From: Bacteroidaceae bacterium
Lineage (GTDB): Bacteria > Bacteroidota > Bacteroidia > Bacteroidales > Bacteroidaceae
Assembly: GCA_017556045.1 (NCBI GenBank)
Contig: JAFZFF010000067.1
Location: 1 to 64,000, forward strand
Length of the DNA: 64,000 nt
Direction of reading: 5' to 3'
Numbering within the stretch: the stretch's first letter is position 1; each line of letters starts with the position of its first letter. Below, in pieces: positions 1 through 7,765 of this stretch. The position numbers and the translations under genes were made by a program. Below the pieces are notes generated by a model that made no database searches, was not told the DNA's origin, and saw only the letters and a program-made list of their open reading frames with translations.

Positions 1-467
1 CACCCCTGCTCATCACACAGAGCGAGTATATGCGTCGTATGAAGGAGATGGCAGCCATCAACGCTGGTATGAGTTTCTATGGCGAGATGCCCGATATGTA
101 TACCCTCATCCTCAACACCGACCATCCCCTCATCCAGTCTGTCTTGACCGCAGAGAAGGAGCAGACAGCCTCTGCCCTTGCTCCCATCAACGAGGAGACC
201 ACAGCACTTCAGGCTCGTGAAGAGGCTCTCGAAGCATCACACAAGGGTATGAAGGAAGAGGAGATTCCCTCAGCCGAGAAGGACGAACTCAGCGAACTCC
301 ACGACAAGATTGATGCCCAGCGTACCAAACGTGAAGCCATCTACACCGACTTTGCCAAGGACAACAAGGTGCTGCACCAACTCATCGACCTTGCCCTCTT
401 GGGTAACGGTATGCTCAAGGGTGAGGCACTCAGCAAGTTCATCAAGCGTAGTGTGGAGATGATTTAA
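1..467 (+). CDS. htpG: HSP90-family chaperone HtpG, C-terminal fragment
   Basis: The gene enters from upstream of the window; the reading frame is open from base 3, and about 154 C-terminal residues are visible. The segment ITQSEYMRRMKEM followed by NAGMSFYGEMPD and NTDHPLIQ is typical of the C-terminal dimerisation domain of bacterial Hsp90. The ATPase and middle domains lie outside the window. A charged stretch rich in Glu and Lys (about residues 60-110 of the visible part) is Bacteroidetes-like. HtpG is a cytosolic ATP-dependent chaperone acting with DnaK. A strong terminator follows the stop codon by about 65 bases, so this is the last gene of its transcript. The apparent ATG at base 30 is internal, not a start. 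Confidence 0.9.
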   Translation, partial: PLLITQSEYMRRMKEMAAINAGMSFYGEMPDMYTLILNTDHPLIQSVLTAEKEQTASALAPINEETTALQAREEALEASHKGMKEEEIPSAEKDELSELHDKIDAQRTKREAIYTDFAKDNKVLHQLIDLALLGNGMLKGEALSKFIKRSVEMI

Positions 468-528
468 TTCGAATTGAGAATTGAAAGTTTAGCTCCGCGA
501 TAATAGTGGAGTTCTCCTAACAATAAGA

Positions 529-627
529 AAAGGAGGCTGGACGAATCCAGTCTCTTTTTTTTATTGTTAAAGGACTTCATTATTTTCAGTACACCTCAGT
601 GATACCATAGTATCTATACTGTAAAAT
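529..627. repeat. Terminator-plus-tail dispersed repeat, copy 1
   Basis: This ~100-base unit starts with the htpG terminator (GGAGGCTGGA stem) and continues through AAAGGACTTCAYTATTTTCA, then a segment ending near CTGTAAAA. Copy 2 at 6920-7020 has the same order with a few substitutions and small indels. The conserved tail beyond the T-run is not needed for termination, so the two copies appear to share descent. Confidence 0.7.
533..562 (+). terminator. Rho-independent terminator of htpG
   Basis: The nine-base arms GAGGCTGGA (533-541) and TCCAGTCTC (546-554) pair around a CGAA loop with one G-T wobble and are followed by eight T. The stem sequence is nearly the same as the terminator after the GH20 gene at 6924. 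Confidence 0.85.
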
Positions 628-721
628 ATTGGTGTCCATATTTGGAAGACTATCCATTTCCCGCTATTAGGGCTTGCTAAGGACTTGCACCCGTTGATGC
701 TCATGCTGAGCGTACTAAGCA

Positions 722-753
722 GAGAGGGCCTCCCCTCACGGGAAAGCCCTCTC
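722..753. terminator. Inverted repeat downstream of two convergent genes
   Basis: GAGAGGGC (722-729) and GCCCTCTC (746-753) are perfect eight-base arms; an inner TCCC/GGGA pair extends the hairpin. It sits 35 bases past the stop of the minus-strand 1210-residue gene and probably terminates it. The T-run on that strand is weak. The bases between 628 and 721 hold nothing I recognise. Confidence 0.45.
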
Positions 754-787
754 CTAAAATCAAGTATTTTGAAAAAATTACGTATTC

Positions 788-3700
788 TTACTTCTTTATC
801 ACCTGCTTTTTACCGTCTACGATGTAGATACCAGTAGTAGCAGGAGCCTCGATGCGGCGACCGAAGAGGTCGTAGATGCCCTTAACGGCAGGAGCAACCT
901 GCTCGTCAGCAACCTCAATCTCCTCAATGTCGGTCTCCTGATAGATAATGTCAGTGATATACTTCTCAGCCACAACTACACGCATAGCAGAAGCAACGTC
1001 GGTTCTACCCCAAGTAATCAATCCACCTTGCAAGCTTGCACCTGAGCTATGACCCTGAGGATGGATTGCCTGAGCGCCATTAGCCCAGTTAGTATCACCA
1101 AGAGCCACCTTACCGTTACCGATGAAGAAGATATTGAAGGGACGTGCTTCGGCAGCCTCATTTGCCAAGTACATGGTGTTATTGCTAAGAGTACGTGTAG
1201 CGTAGCTACTTTCAGATACGCTCTGGAGATAGTATGCGGGAAGGCCATTCTTGAGTTCACCGCAGTCAACAAACTTCCAGAGATATGCAGGATTGTTGAA
1301 TGCTACATATGTCCAACGGGGCTTAGCACTTGTTGCATCAGCGTAGATAGCCATATCGGTGAAGTGGTTAGTTTTGAAGCCATCGTGACCAAGTAGTACG
1401 AGGTACTCAACATCCTCCTTCGGCAAGTTGTATGCGATGTGCGCCTTAGCAGAGTCGAGAGCAACTGTTGCAGCTGCCACCTCTGCCTTGCTACCACCAT
1501 TCTCCAAGATATACTCAGCATTCATGATTGCTTCATTGTACTCAGAGAGGTCGCTCACCTGACCAACCTCATCACCCTCAACAGGAGCGATAGCAAGTAC
1601 CTGGTTGTAAGTGTTCTGAAGAACTCCAATACCATTAGACTCACCATCAACAGTTACAGTAGCTACACCCTCAGCATTGGTGAAGGCGAATGTAAATGTC
1701 TCAACATCTGCTTCGAGAGTAACAACAGCAACATTGCCATTTACCTTAACACTAGTGGGCTCGAGCTCGTTGCTAAGGATGTCGTAAATCTTGAGGTCAT
1801 TGAATGCACACTCCTTATCAGCTGTGAGAGTAATGCTGTTTATGCCCTTATAGAGTGAGAGAGACTCTGACTTGAAGTCGAGGTCTGTCAAGCTCTTGGC
1901 AGCATAGGGAAGCTCCATCATTTCGCGGATGTACCAGCTTGATGCGTCGTTAGTACCACCACTCCAGATAATCATTGCTGAGGTAACACCATTGATACTA
2001 CCTTCGTGAGTTCCCTTGTTTGTTGTAGGATTAGCACTGTTGTGGTTGAGTGTGTGGAGCATAGAGCTACCGTTACCATCGCGTACGAAAGCAAACTGGC
2101 CATAGCCAAGTGAACGGAGCTCGAAGGTATCAACGCGCTCTTCTGACAATGAGAAGATGATTTGGTTATTGTTGCCATATGCAGAACCATCGTCACAAAC
2201 ACAGAGACCAGACTTAGCATGTCTCATAGCGTAGAAGGGCTTGCCTTCATCGTTGGGGATAGCCTCGAACATGAACTCCTGATCATCAGCCTCGGGTGCT
2301 GCATTCTCCCACCACAACCAGTTGGGACGGAGTGAGTCGGTAGTGTGGATTGTCATAGCCTTCATCACACCCTGGTTGATAAAGAAGCTGTTGAATCCGG
2401 ATACCACACGGTACTTCTTTGCGGGATCGGGCATCACGAAGTTGTCCTCGAGAGCCTTTACAGATGCATAGAGGGCATTGATAGCCTCAGCAATATCGCT
2501 GTCTGATGCATAGTCAGCCTCAGCGAGCTCCTTAGCATGGGCTACAGCATTGTAGTAAACATTTACGTCGGTGTTGTAGAAACCAGGAGTATTGCCCTGA
2601 TAAGGATTCTTGTTGTCGACCTCCATGATTACATCCTTCAACTCGTTGACAGCGTCAGATACATAGCGAATGTCAAGCACAGCAGGGAACTGGCGGTTGA
2701 TGTCCGGGTCAGTATAGTATCGGCCTGTCATCATGAAGCTGAAGCTGTAGTACTCCTTATCCTCAGGGAAAGTAACCTCGATATAGTGGTTCTCATTGGG
2801 TTTGTTTACACCATATGTAGAGTGGAAGAAAGTATCGTAGTTACCATCAATCAAACCAGGGAGACCCTGACCATCATTGGCGTTGTTCAACGTATTGTGA
2901 CAAGCATTAGTATAGAGGTTCTCTACGGTGAGTGTAATCTTTTCACCCTCCTCATCGAAGAGTTCCAACTCACCAAGACTGAAGAAGGGGTATAGGCTAC
3001 CGTTGTTAGTCTGGTTGTTACCGGACTCCTTCACAGTGAAGCGGATTGTTGTCAAAGGCTCAGTGAAGCGATAGAGAGGTGATGTATAAGTTGCGATATT
3101 TCTACTATTGGCAACAGTACCCTCCAACAGGTAGTACTTGTTAATCTTAGTAGTGGTACTACGATTGATAACGATGGGGAACTTAGCGTAGTCGATAGGA
3201 GTATCAATAATCTTCTGAATCTGAGCAAACTTGCTTTCACACTGAGCCTTTGCATCAACTGCAGAAATAGTGCCTTCGAAAGCCGCAGAGAGAACAAGCA
3301 TGATGTCATAATAAATGTCCTCACCTTTTTCAATATCTACGTATGCATACTCGCCAAGTTGATCTCCAGCGGGAAGCTCATCAAGCATAGCAAAGTACTC
3401 CTCAGCAATGATGTAGCAGCTGTCGAGTTCTACGAGTGCTGTAGCCTCCTTAAGGGAGTCAGCCCATACGGTAGCCTCTTCATTGAGTGCTGTACCAGCA
3501 TCATACTTCTCCTTGAACTCAGCCAAAAGCGCTTTCATGGTATTGAGAGCCTCCACGATCTCATCTACATCCTCGCTCCATGTCTGAGCGGCAACATATT
3601 CAGCGTGCTCCAGTGCTGCACCCAACTTGTTGTAAGCCTTGATAGACTTCACTGCCTGACGGATACCCCAGTAGAGATTCTCGTCGGTAGTGAAAGCATC

Positions 3701-4420
3701 TGCAGCACTTGTCATAGCCTTACCAGCCTCGATTACAGAGTTGAGGTAGTCCAAAGTCTCTGTATTCATCTTATGAGGCAAGCAGGTGTCAGCGATAGCG
3801 ATGGTAGCGGCAATATCAATCTTTGCCATCTCATCGAGTGCAGCTGCAGGCTCCATATCACCGAAGTAGTAGAGTGTAGCGTTGTCCATCACGGTGAAGT
3901 TCACGTTGGTTTCCTTTACATCCACACCAACCTTCAAGGTACCATCAGTAACTTTAGTTGCTACAGTAAACTTAGCAGTGTGAGCCCAAATGGTGTCCAT
4001 ACCCTCAACGCGGTTGGTAGCCACTGGAACAGAGTCTCCGTTTGCAAACATGTTTACACCCACAATGGTCTCGCGGATGTTTGCTCTCTCGTCATTGTTT
4101 GCCAACATGTAAGCACCGAACACGTAGGTACCATTAGGCAAATTTCTTACAGTCTGTGAGATAGAGTTGTCGGTCATCGGACCATTGTTGTATCTCCACA
4201 CCTCTACGATTGAATTGGTTACTCCGTGATAACCTGCAGAATTGGCTTGGCTCTTTGCGCCCTTCTTCCAGATGTCACTTTGAAAAGCCACATCCCAACC
4301 AAACACACCCTTCTCCATGTCTGGATTGAGCAGCTTGTTGGTCACGTCCGTTTGAGCAAAGCCAGCCACAGAGAATGCAGCAACAATGCTCATACACAGC
4401 ATGCGTAAATTCTTTTTCAT
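788..4420 (-). CDS. Large exported glycan-binding-type protein with C-terminal sorting-like tail
   Basis: The 1210-residue protein starts with a signal peptide (MKKNLRMLCMSIVAAFSVAGFAQ, cleavage after about residue 22). Residues about 25-190 look like a galactose-binding-fold module (LLNPDMEKGVFGWD). Helical FIVAR-like segments occur near 200-310, 620-680 and 960-1000. A discoidin-like stretch (FFHSTYGVNKPNENHYIEV) lies near 540. Two trefoil-like segments (about 690-860 and 1010-1150) contain QEFMFEAIPN and WKFVDCGEL. The end, GIYDLFGRR...GIYIVDGKKQVIKK, resembles the type A C-terminal domain used for type IX secretion. No catalytic domain is recognised, so it may bind surface glycans or be an enzyme of an undescribed family. 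It is monocistronic with a structured leader. Function is inferred from architecture only. Confidence 0.75.
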   Translation of the reverse strand: MKKNLRMLCMSIVAAFSVAGFAQTDVTNKLLNPDMEKGVFGWDVAFQSDIWKKGAKSQANSAGYHGVTNSIVEVWRYNNGPMTDNSISQTVRNLPNGTYVFGAYMLANNDERANIRETIVGVNMFANGDSVPVATNRVEGMDTIWAHTAKFTVATKVTDGTLKVGVDVKETNVNFTVMDNATLYYFGDMEPAAALDEMAKIDIAATIAIADTCLPHKMNTETLDYLNSVIEAGKAMTSAADAFTTDENLYWGIRQAVKSIKAYNKLGAALEHAEYVAAQTWSEDVDEIVEALNTMKALLAEFKEKYDAGTALNEEATVWADSLKEATALVELDSCYIIAEEYFAMLDELPAGDQLGEYAYVDIEKGEDIYYDIMLVLSAAFEGTISAVDAKAQCESKFAQIQKIIDTPIDYAKFPIVINRSTTTKINKYYLLEGTVANSRNIATYTSPLYRFTEPLTTIRFTVKESGNNQTNNGSLYPFFSLGELELFDEEGEKITLTVENLYTNACHNTLNNANDGQGLPGLIDGNYDTFFHSTYGVNKPNENHYIEVTFPEDKEYYSFSFMMTGRYYTDPDINRQFPAVLDIRYVSDAVNELKDVIMEVDNKNPYQGNTPGFYNTDVNVYYNAVAHAKELAEADYASDSDIAEAINALYASVKALEDNFVMPDPAKKYRVVSGFNSFFINQGVMKAMTIHTTDSLRPNWLWWENAAPEADDQEFMFEAIPNDEGKPFYAMRHAKSGLCVCDDGSAYGNNNQIIFSLSEERVDTFELRSLGYGQFAFVRDGNGSSMLHTLNHNSANPTTNKGTHEGSINGVTSAMIIWSGGTNDASSWYIREMMELPYAAKSLTDLDFKSESLSLYKGINSITLTADKECAFNDLKIYDILSNELEPTSVKVNGNVAVVTLEADVETFTFAFTNAEGVATVTVDGESNGIGVLQNTYNQVLAIAPVEGDEVGQVSDLSEYNEAIMNAEYILENGGSKAEVAAATVALDSAKAHIAYNLPKEDVEYLVLLGHDGFKTNHFTDMAIYADATSAKPRWTYVAFNNPAYLWKFVDCGELKNGLPAYYLQSVSESSYATRTLSNNTMYLANEAAEARPFNIFFIGNGKVALGDTNWANGAQAIHPQGHSSGASLQGGLITWGRTDVASAMRVVVAEKYITDIIYQETDIEEIEVADEQVAPAVKGIYDLFGRRIEAPATTGIYIVDGKKQVIKK

Positions 4421-4470
4421 GTCTGTTGATTTTAAATTAATAAAAAATGTTTGTTAGAAATAGTTGAAGG

Positions 4471-4535
4471 GAGGTTCTATAAATTCAATTTACCATTAGC
4501 GAGTAGTCAGAACCTCTTTAAGGCTACCACTAATG
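4471..4535 (-). promoter_or_regulatory. Predicted H-type pseudoknot in the mRNA leader
   Basis: Read on the minus strand, CATTAG-TG-GTAG (4535-4524) pairs with CTAC-TCG-CTAATG (4506-4494) in a ten-pair stem with a small internal loop. Its loop carries GAGGTTCT (4516-4509), which pairs perfectly with AGAACCTC (4478-4471), 15 bases beyond the first stem. The pairs interleave, which makes an H-type pseudoknot whose third loop is A/U-rich. It begins about six bases after the start site expected from the -7 element at 4548-4555, so the mRNA of the 1210-residue protein would begin with this fold, about 50 bases before its start codon. No known riboswitch class was recognised. Confidence 0.5.
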
Positions 4536-4547
4536 TGATTTTGTTCA

Positions 4548-4555
4548 CAAAAGTA
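4548..4555 (-). promoter_or_regulatory. -7 promoter element of the 1210-residue protein gene
   Basis: Minus-strand TACTTTTG matches the Bacteroidetes TAnnTTTG consensus. The expected start site is near 4541, which gives a leader of about 120 bases. The -33 TTTG is not evident. Confidence 0.55.
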
Positions 4556-5042
4556 GCAAAACTTTTTCTATTTTTTTACATTTTTTAGTGTCTTTTTGGG
4601 GGAGGGTGGTAATCTACTGAATTTCAATAGCGTGAAGTTTTAATGTCTACACAGTTATCCACTCCTTGTGGTATCTATTAATTTGTGTTAAGCGTGCTAT
4701 GCTGTAGGTAAGGATTGTCATTGTGACATTCGCCTTTGCGTGGTTCTTATAGCCGTAGAATGTATCTCCGCCCTTAATAGTATGCGGTCATTAACTGAAA
4801 GAAAATCAGAATCCAATCACTCCATGACCGAAAAAATACAGCCAAAAGGGATGAGTTCTTCAGATTTTATTTGTAACTTCGCCACGTCGTTGATGATTAT
4901 CAGTTGCTTTGTTTTTTGCAGCACTAAGGTAAGTGATAAATCAGATATGGCAAAACACTTACAACAAGATGTTGCACAAACACATACAGAGACAATTTAA
5001 TTATAGTGCTGCTAAACTTAGGATTGATAAAACATTACTAAC
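4556..5042. other. Intergenic region with no supported gene
   Basis: This is the spacer between two divergent genes. It is A/T-rich near 4560-4600, with runs of T. A short open frame at 4740-5000 has no family features and unconvincing composition. No clear promoter for the GH20 gene was found; TAACTTCG near 4874 is a poor match. Confidence 0.5.
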
Positions 5043-6911
5043 ATGACACTGAAAAACAAGCTATTGGGTCTTATTGGCCTGTCCGTGGCAGGACTGATGA
5101 TGTTCTCCTGCACGGAGGTAAAAGAAGCGAACTATCAGATTATCCCCATGCCGTTAGACATCCAACTGGCGGAACAAGGAAAGTTCGTATTGACTGAAGG
5201 AACCTCGGTAATCTACCCCGAGAACAACGAAAAGATGCAGAACAACGCCAACTTCTTGGCAGAATACGTGAAGGAGAAGACAGGTATTACCCTCGCTCCC
5301 ACCACAGAGGCCAAAAGAAAGGGCATTATCCTGAAAGTGGAGGAAAACCAAGAAAAGCCCGAGGGATACACACTGAAGGTTACCACAGACAACGTGACCA
5401 TCTGCGGTGGCTCGGAAGCTGGAGTATTCTATGGTATCCAGACACTACGCAAGTCACTGCCCGTCGTACAAGGTGAAAAGGTGGCGCTACCCGCCGTAGA
5501 GATCAACGACGAGCCACGTTTCGACTACCGAGGTGGAATGCTGGACGTAGCTCGCCACTATATCGAGCTCGACTCAGTAAAGCGCTTCATCGACATGCTT
5601 GCCATGCACAACATCAACCGCTTCCACTGGCACCTTAGCGAAGACCAGGGATGGCGCATTGAAATCAAGTGCCGCCCCCTGCTCACCGAAAAGGGTTCTA
5701 TGCGTAAAGAGACTATCATTGGAAAAACCGACAAATATGACGGCAAGCCCCACGGCGGATTCTTCACTCAGGAAGAGGCAAAGGAGATTGTGGCATACGC
5801 TGCCGACCGCTACATCACCGTTATTCCTGAGATAGATATGCCTGGCCACATGTTGAGTGCCCTGCATGCCTATCCCGAACTGGGATGCACAGGCGGTCCG
5901 TACGACGTTTGGTGCCATTGGGGCGTTTCCAAAGATGTACTCTGCGCTGGAAACGACGCCACACTGAAGTTCATCGAGGACGTGCTGGGCGAGATTGTGG
6001 AAATCTTCCCCTCAGAATACATCCATATAGGTGGTGACGAATGTCCCAAGACACGTTGGGAGAGCTGTCCCAAATGCCAGGCTCGCATCAAGGCGCTCGG
6101 CATAAAGGGTGACGAGAAGCACACCGCAGAGGAATATCTCCAGAGCTTCATCATCAACTATGCCGAGAAGTTCCTCAACAGCAAGGGACGCCAAATTATT
6201 GGTTGGGATGAGATACTTGAAGGCGGACTTGCCCCCAACGCCACAGTGATGTCATGGCGAGGTGAGAAAGGCGGTATCGAGGCTGCACACCAGAAACACA
6301 AAGTCATCATGACCCCCCACACCTATCTCTATTTCGACTACTACCAGTCTTATGACAGAAAGAGTGAGCCTCTCGCCATCGGCGGTAAACTGCCTTTGGA
6401 GCGCGTATACAGCTATAATCCCTTGCCCAAGGAACTGAGCGCCGAGGAACAGAAATATATCATAGGCGTACAAGCCAACCTCTGGACAGAATACATCTCT
6501 ACCTTCAAATATGCAGAATACATGCTGCTGCCACGTTTAGCCGCACTTTCTGAAATACAATGGAGCAGTGCAGACAAGAGAAACTACGAATGCTTCCTCA
6601 GCCGTCTGCCCCGCCTGGTAGAGCTCTACGACTTGAAGCAGTACAACTATGCCACTCACGCATTCAACATCACCTCCAACCTTGTCCAAGACACTAACGA
6701 AGGTGTGGTGAAGGTAGCGCTCAAGACCATAGACAACTGCCCCATCCACTACACGCTTGATGGTACCGAACCCACAACTTCATCGCCCCTCTACGAGGAT
6801 ACGCTGAAGATAAAAGAAGCCTGCACCATCAACGCCGTGGGCATCAGACCCAACATAAAGACGCGCATCTTTACCCAAAAGGTCGAGATCAACAAAGCAG
6901 AGCAAAAGTAA
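5043..6911 (+). CDS. GH20 beta-N-acetylhexosaminidase lipoprotein
   Basis: The 622-residue protein removes terminal N-acetylglucosamine or N-acetylgalactosamine from glycans. A lipoprotein signal ends in MFSC (Cys23), so the enzyme is probably anchored in the outer membrane or periplasm. Residues about 30-165 form the GH20b domain, and about 170-505 the catalytic barrel with the Asp-Glu pair in HIGGDECPKT near residue 332. FHWHLSEDQGWRIEIK and MPGHMLSALHAYPELGC are family motifs. The tail PTTSSPLYEDTLKI is a chitobiase/hexosaminidase C-terminal beta module. Family membership is clear; the natural substrate (host mucin, N-glycan or chitin fragments) is not. The gene is monocistronic, followed by its own terminator. 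Confidence 0.92.
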   Translation: MTLKNKLLGLIGLSVAGLMMFSCTEVKEANYQIIPMPLDIQLAEQGKFVLTEGTSVIYPENNEKMQNNANFLAEYVKEKTGITLAPTTEAKRKGIILKVEENQEKPEGYTLKVTTDNVTICGGSEAGVFYGIQTLRKSLPVVQGEKVALPAVEINDEPRFDYRGGMLDVARHYIELDSVKRFIDMLAMHNINRFHWHLSEDQGWRIEIKCRPLLTEKGSMRKETIIGKTDKYDGKPHGGFFTQEEAKEIVAYAADRYITVIPEIDMPGHMLSALHAYPELGCTGGPYDVWCHWGVSKDVLCAGNDATLKFIEDVLGEIVEIFPSEYIHIGGDECPKTRWESCPKCQARIKALGIKGDEKHTAEEYLQSFIINYAEKFLNSKGRQIIGWDEILEGGLAPNATVMSWRGEKGGIEAAHQKHKVIMTPHTYLYFDYYQSYDRKSEPLAIGGKLPLERVYSYNPLPKELSAEEQKYIIGVQANLWTEYISTFKYAEYMLLPRLAALSEIQWSSADKRNYECFLSRLPRLVELYDLKQYNYATHAFNITSNLVQDTNEGVVKVALKTIDNCPIHYTLDGTEPTTSSPLYEDTLKIKEACTINAVGIRPNIKTRIFTQKVEINKAEQK

Positions 6912-6919
6912 CAAATAAA

Positions 6920-7020
6920 AAAAGGAGGCTGGATTTTGTCCAACCTCCTTTTTTATTTTTAAAGGACTTCACTATTTTCAGTACACCTCAGTGATACGCT
7001 ATAGTATCTATATTGTAAAA
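6920..7020. repeat. Terminator-plus-tail dispersed repeat, copy 2
   Basis: This is the second copy of the unit at 529-627: the GGAGGCTGGA stem, T-run, AAAGGACTTCACTATTTTCA and a GTATCTATATTGTAAAA end. It abuts the 22-bp tandem repeat at 7022. Relative to copy 1 it has single-base changes and a two-base indel near GATACGCTATAG. Confidence 0.7.
6924..6960 (+). terminator. Rho-independent terminator of the GH20 gene
   Basis: GGAGGCTGGA (6924-6933) and TCCAACCTCC (6939-6948) pair with one mismatch around TTTTG, followed by a T-rich tract. The stem matches the htpG terminator. Confidence 0.88.
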
Positions 7021-7021
7021 C

Positions 7022-7109
7022 TGGAGTTTCAGTATGGTGAGACTCCAGTTTCAACATACTGAGATTACAGTCTCAGCACCGTGAGACTAAAGTATCACAG
7101 CATAGAAAC
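7022..7109. repeat. Four degenerate 22-bp palindromic tandem repeats
   Basis: Units of exactly 22 bases run 7022-7043, 7044-7065, 7066-7087 and 7088-7109. The shared skeleton is T-N-N-AGT-Y-TCA, six variable bases, then TGAGAC. Each unit is an imperfect palindrome (AGTYTCA ... TGARACT), and the last is the most decayed. There are no unique spacers, so this is not a CRISPR. It lies between a terminator and the 3' end of the DUF6078-type gene. Confidence 0.75.
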
Positions 7110-7182
7110 CACCAAACACAAAGTATCATCCGACAAAAAAGGTCTTTCGGACTGAAAGAATATAAGTTATCAGCACAAGCGA

Positions 7183-7623
7183 TTACCAGTCATACTCCTC
7201 TACATAGGTATCAAAGTCGGGAAGGTCGGTAACACCAATCCGCACCATCGCTTCACGGATGTGCTCCTGCGTAGCAGGGTCAATGAGGCGCTCGCCTGCA
7301 CGGAGGCGGAAGTAGCGGGTGTGGCCGAAGTCATGCTCCAAGGTCTGACGCAGGGCATTGGCTTGACTCACGGTGAGTCCCGAAAGCATCTTCACGAAGC
7401 CACGGGCATAGCGCACCTTCTCTGCCGAACGGAACACGGGACAGTCGCCCTCTATCGTGGAGAGATAAACGGGATTGATAATCTGTATGGACTGCTCATC
7501 GGGCGATACCATCGCCAAAGCTATGCTGCGCAAACACTCTGCAGCACGCGGACAATCGGTTTTGACGCACAGACGAAAGGTCTTGGGCATCGGGCGAGAA
7601 GATGTTTCGGTTTTCATTGACAT
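7183..7623 (-). CDS. DUF6078-type small cytosolic protein
   Basis: The protein has 146 residues and no signal peptide or membrane segment. It contains a Cys-rich start (LCVKTDCPRAAECLR), INPVYLSTIEGDCPVF, and a helical middle (RYARGFVKMLSGLTVSQANALRQ) ending in acidic DTYVEEYDW. This fits the Bacteroidetes family I know as DUF6078, whose function is unknown. The three conserved Cys (about residues 24, 29 and 61) could bind a metal, but that is speculation. It is monocistronic, and its promoter carries the TTTTTCGCTCGCTTATTCG element also found before other genes here. Assignment to the family is from memory. Confidence 0.65.
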   Translation of the reverse strand: MSMKTETSSRPMPKTFRLCVKTDCPRAAECLRSIALAMVSPDEQSIQIINPVYLSTIEGDCPVFRSAEKVRYARGFVKMLSGLTVSQANALRQTLEHDFGHTRYFRLRAGERLIDPATQEHIREAMVRIGVTDLPDFDTYVEEYDW

Positions 7624-7640
7624 GTAGTATTATATAGATG

Positions 7641-7667
7641 CAAAGATACGAATAAGCGAGCGAAAAA
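7641..7667 (-). promoter_or_regulatory. Promoter of the DUF6078-type gene with shared extended element
   Basis: Minus-strand TATCTTTG (7648-7641) is a perfect -7 element, preceded directly by TTTTTCGCTCGCTTATTCG (7667-7649). The same 19-base spacer sequence, or close variants, precedes yjdM, aspS and glnS. The -33 position is poorly conserved here. Confidence 0.7.
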
Positions 7668-7765
7668 TATTCGAAGCTTACTTCAAATTCACAAAAATGA
7701 CACAATTCTCCACTAATGGATAATATCTTTTGTTAGTTTTTACAATCCTCACCGACTATAAATAT

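Noticed and set aside
3359..4159. 266-codon plus-strand frame inside the 1210-residue gene
   Set aside because: It is an antisense shadow; the minus-strand frame has a signal peptide and domain-like motifs.
4471..4520. AGAGGTTCTGACTAC resembles the preQ1-I aptamer sequence
   Set aside because: The CCTCT partner of the preQ1 stem and the A-rich tail in the right place are missing, and the gene is unrelated to queuosine.
4740..5000. 86-codon open frame before the GH20 gene
   Set aside because: It has no promoter, family motif or plausible composition, and lies in an A/T-rich spacer.
7022..7109. CRISPR array
   Set aside because: Repeats are contiguous, degenerate and without spacers; no cas genes are present.
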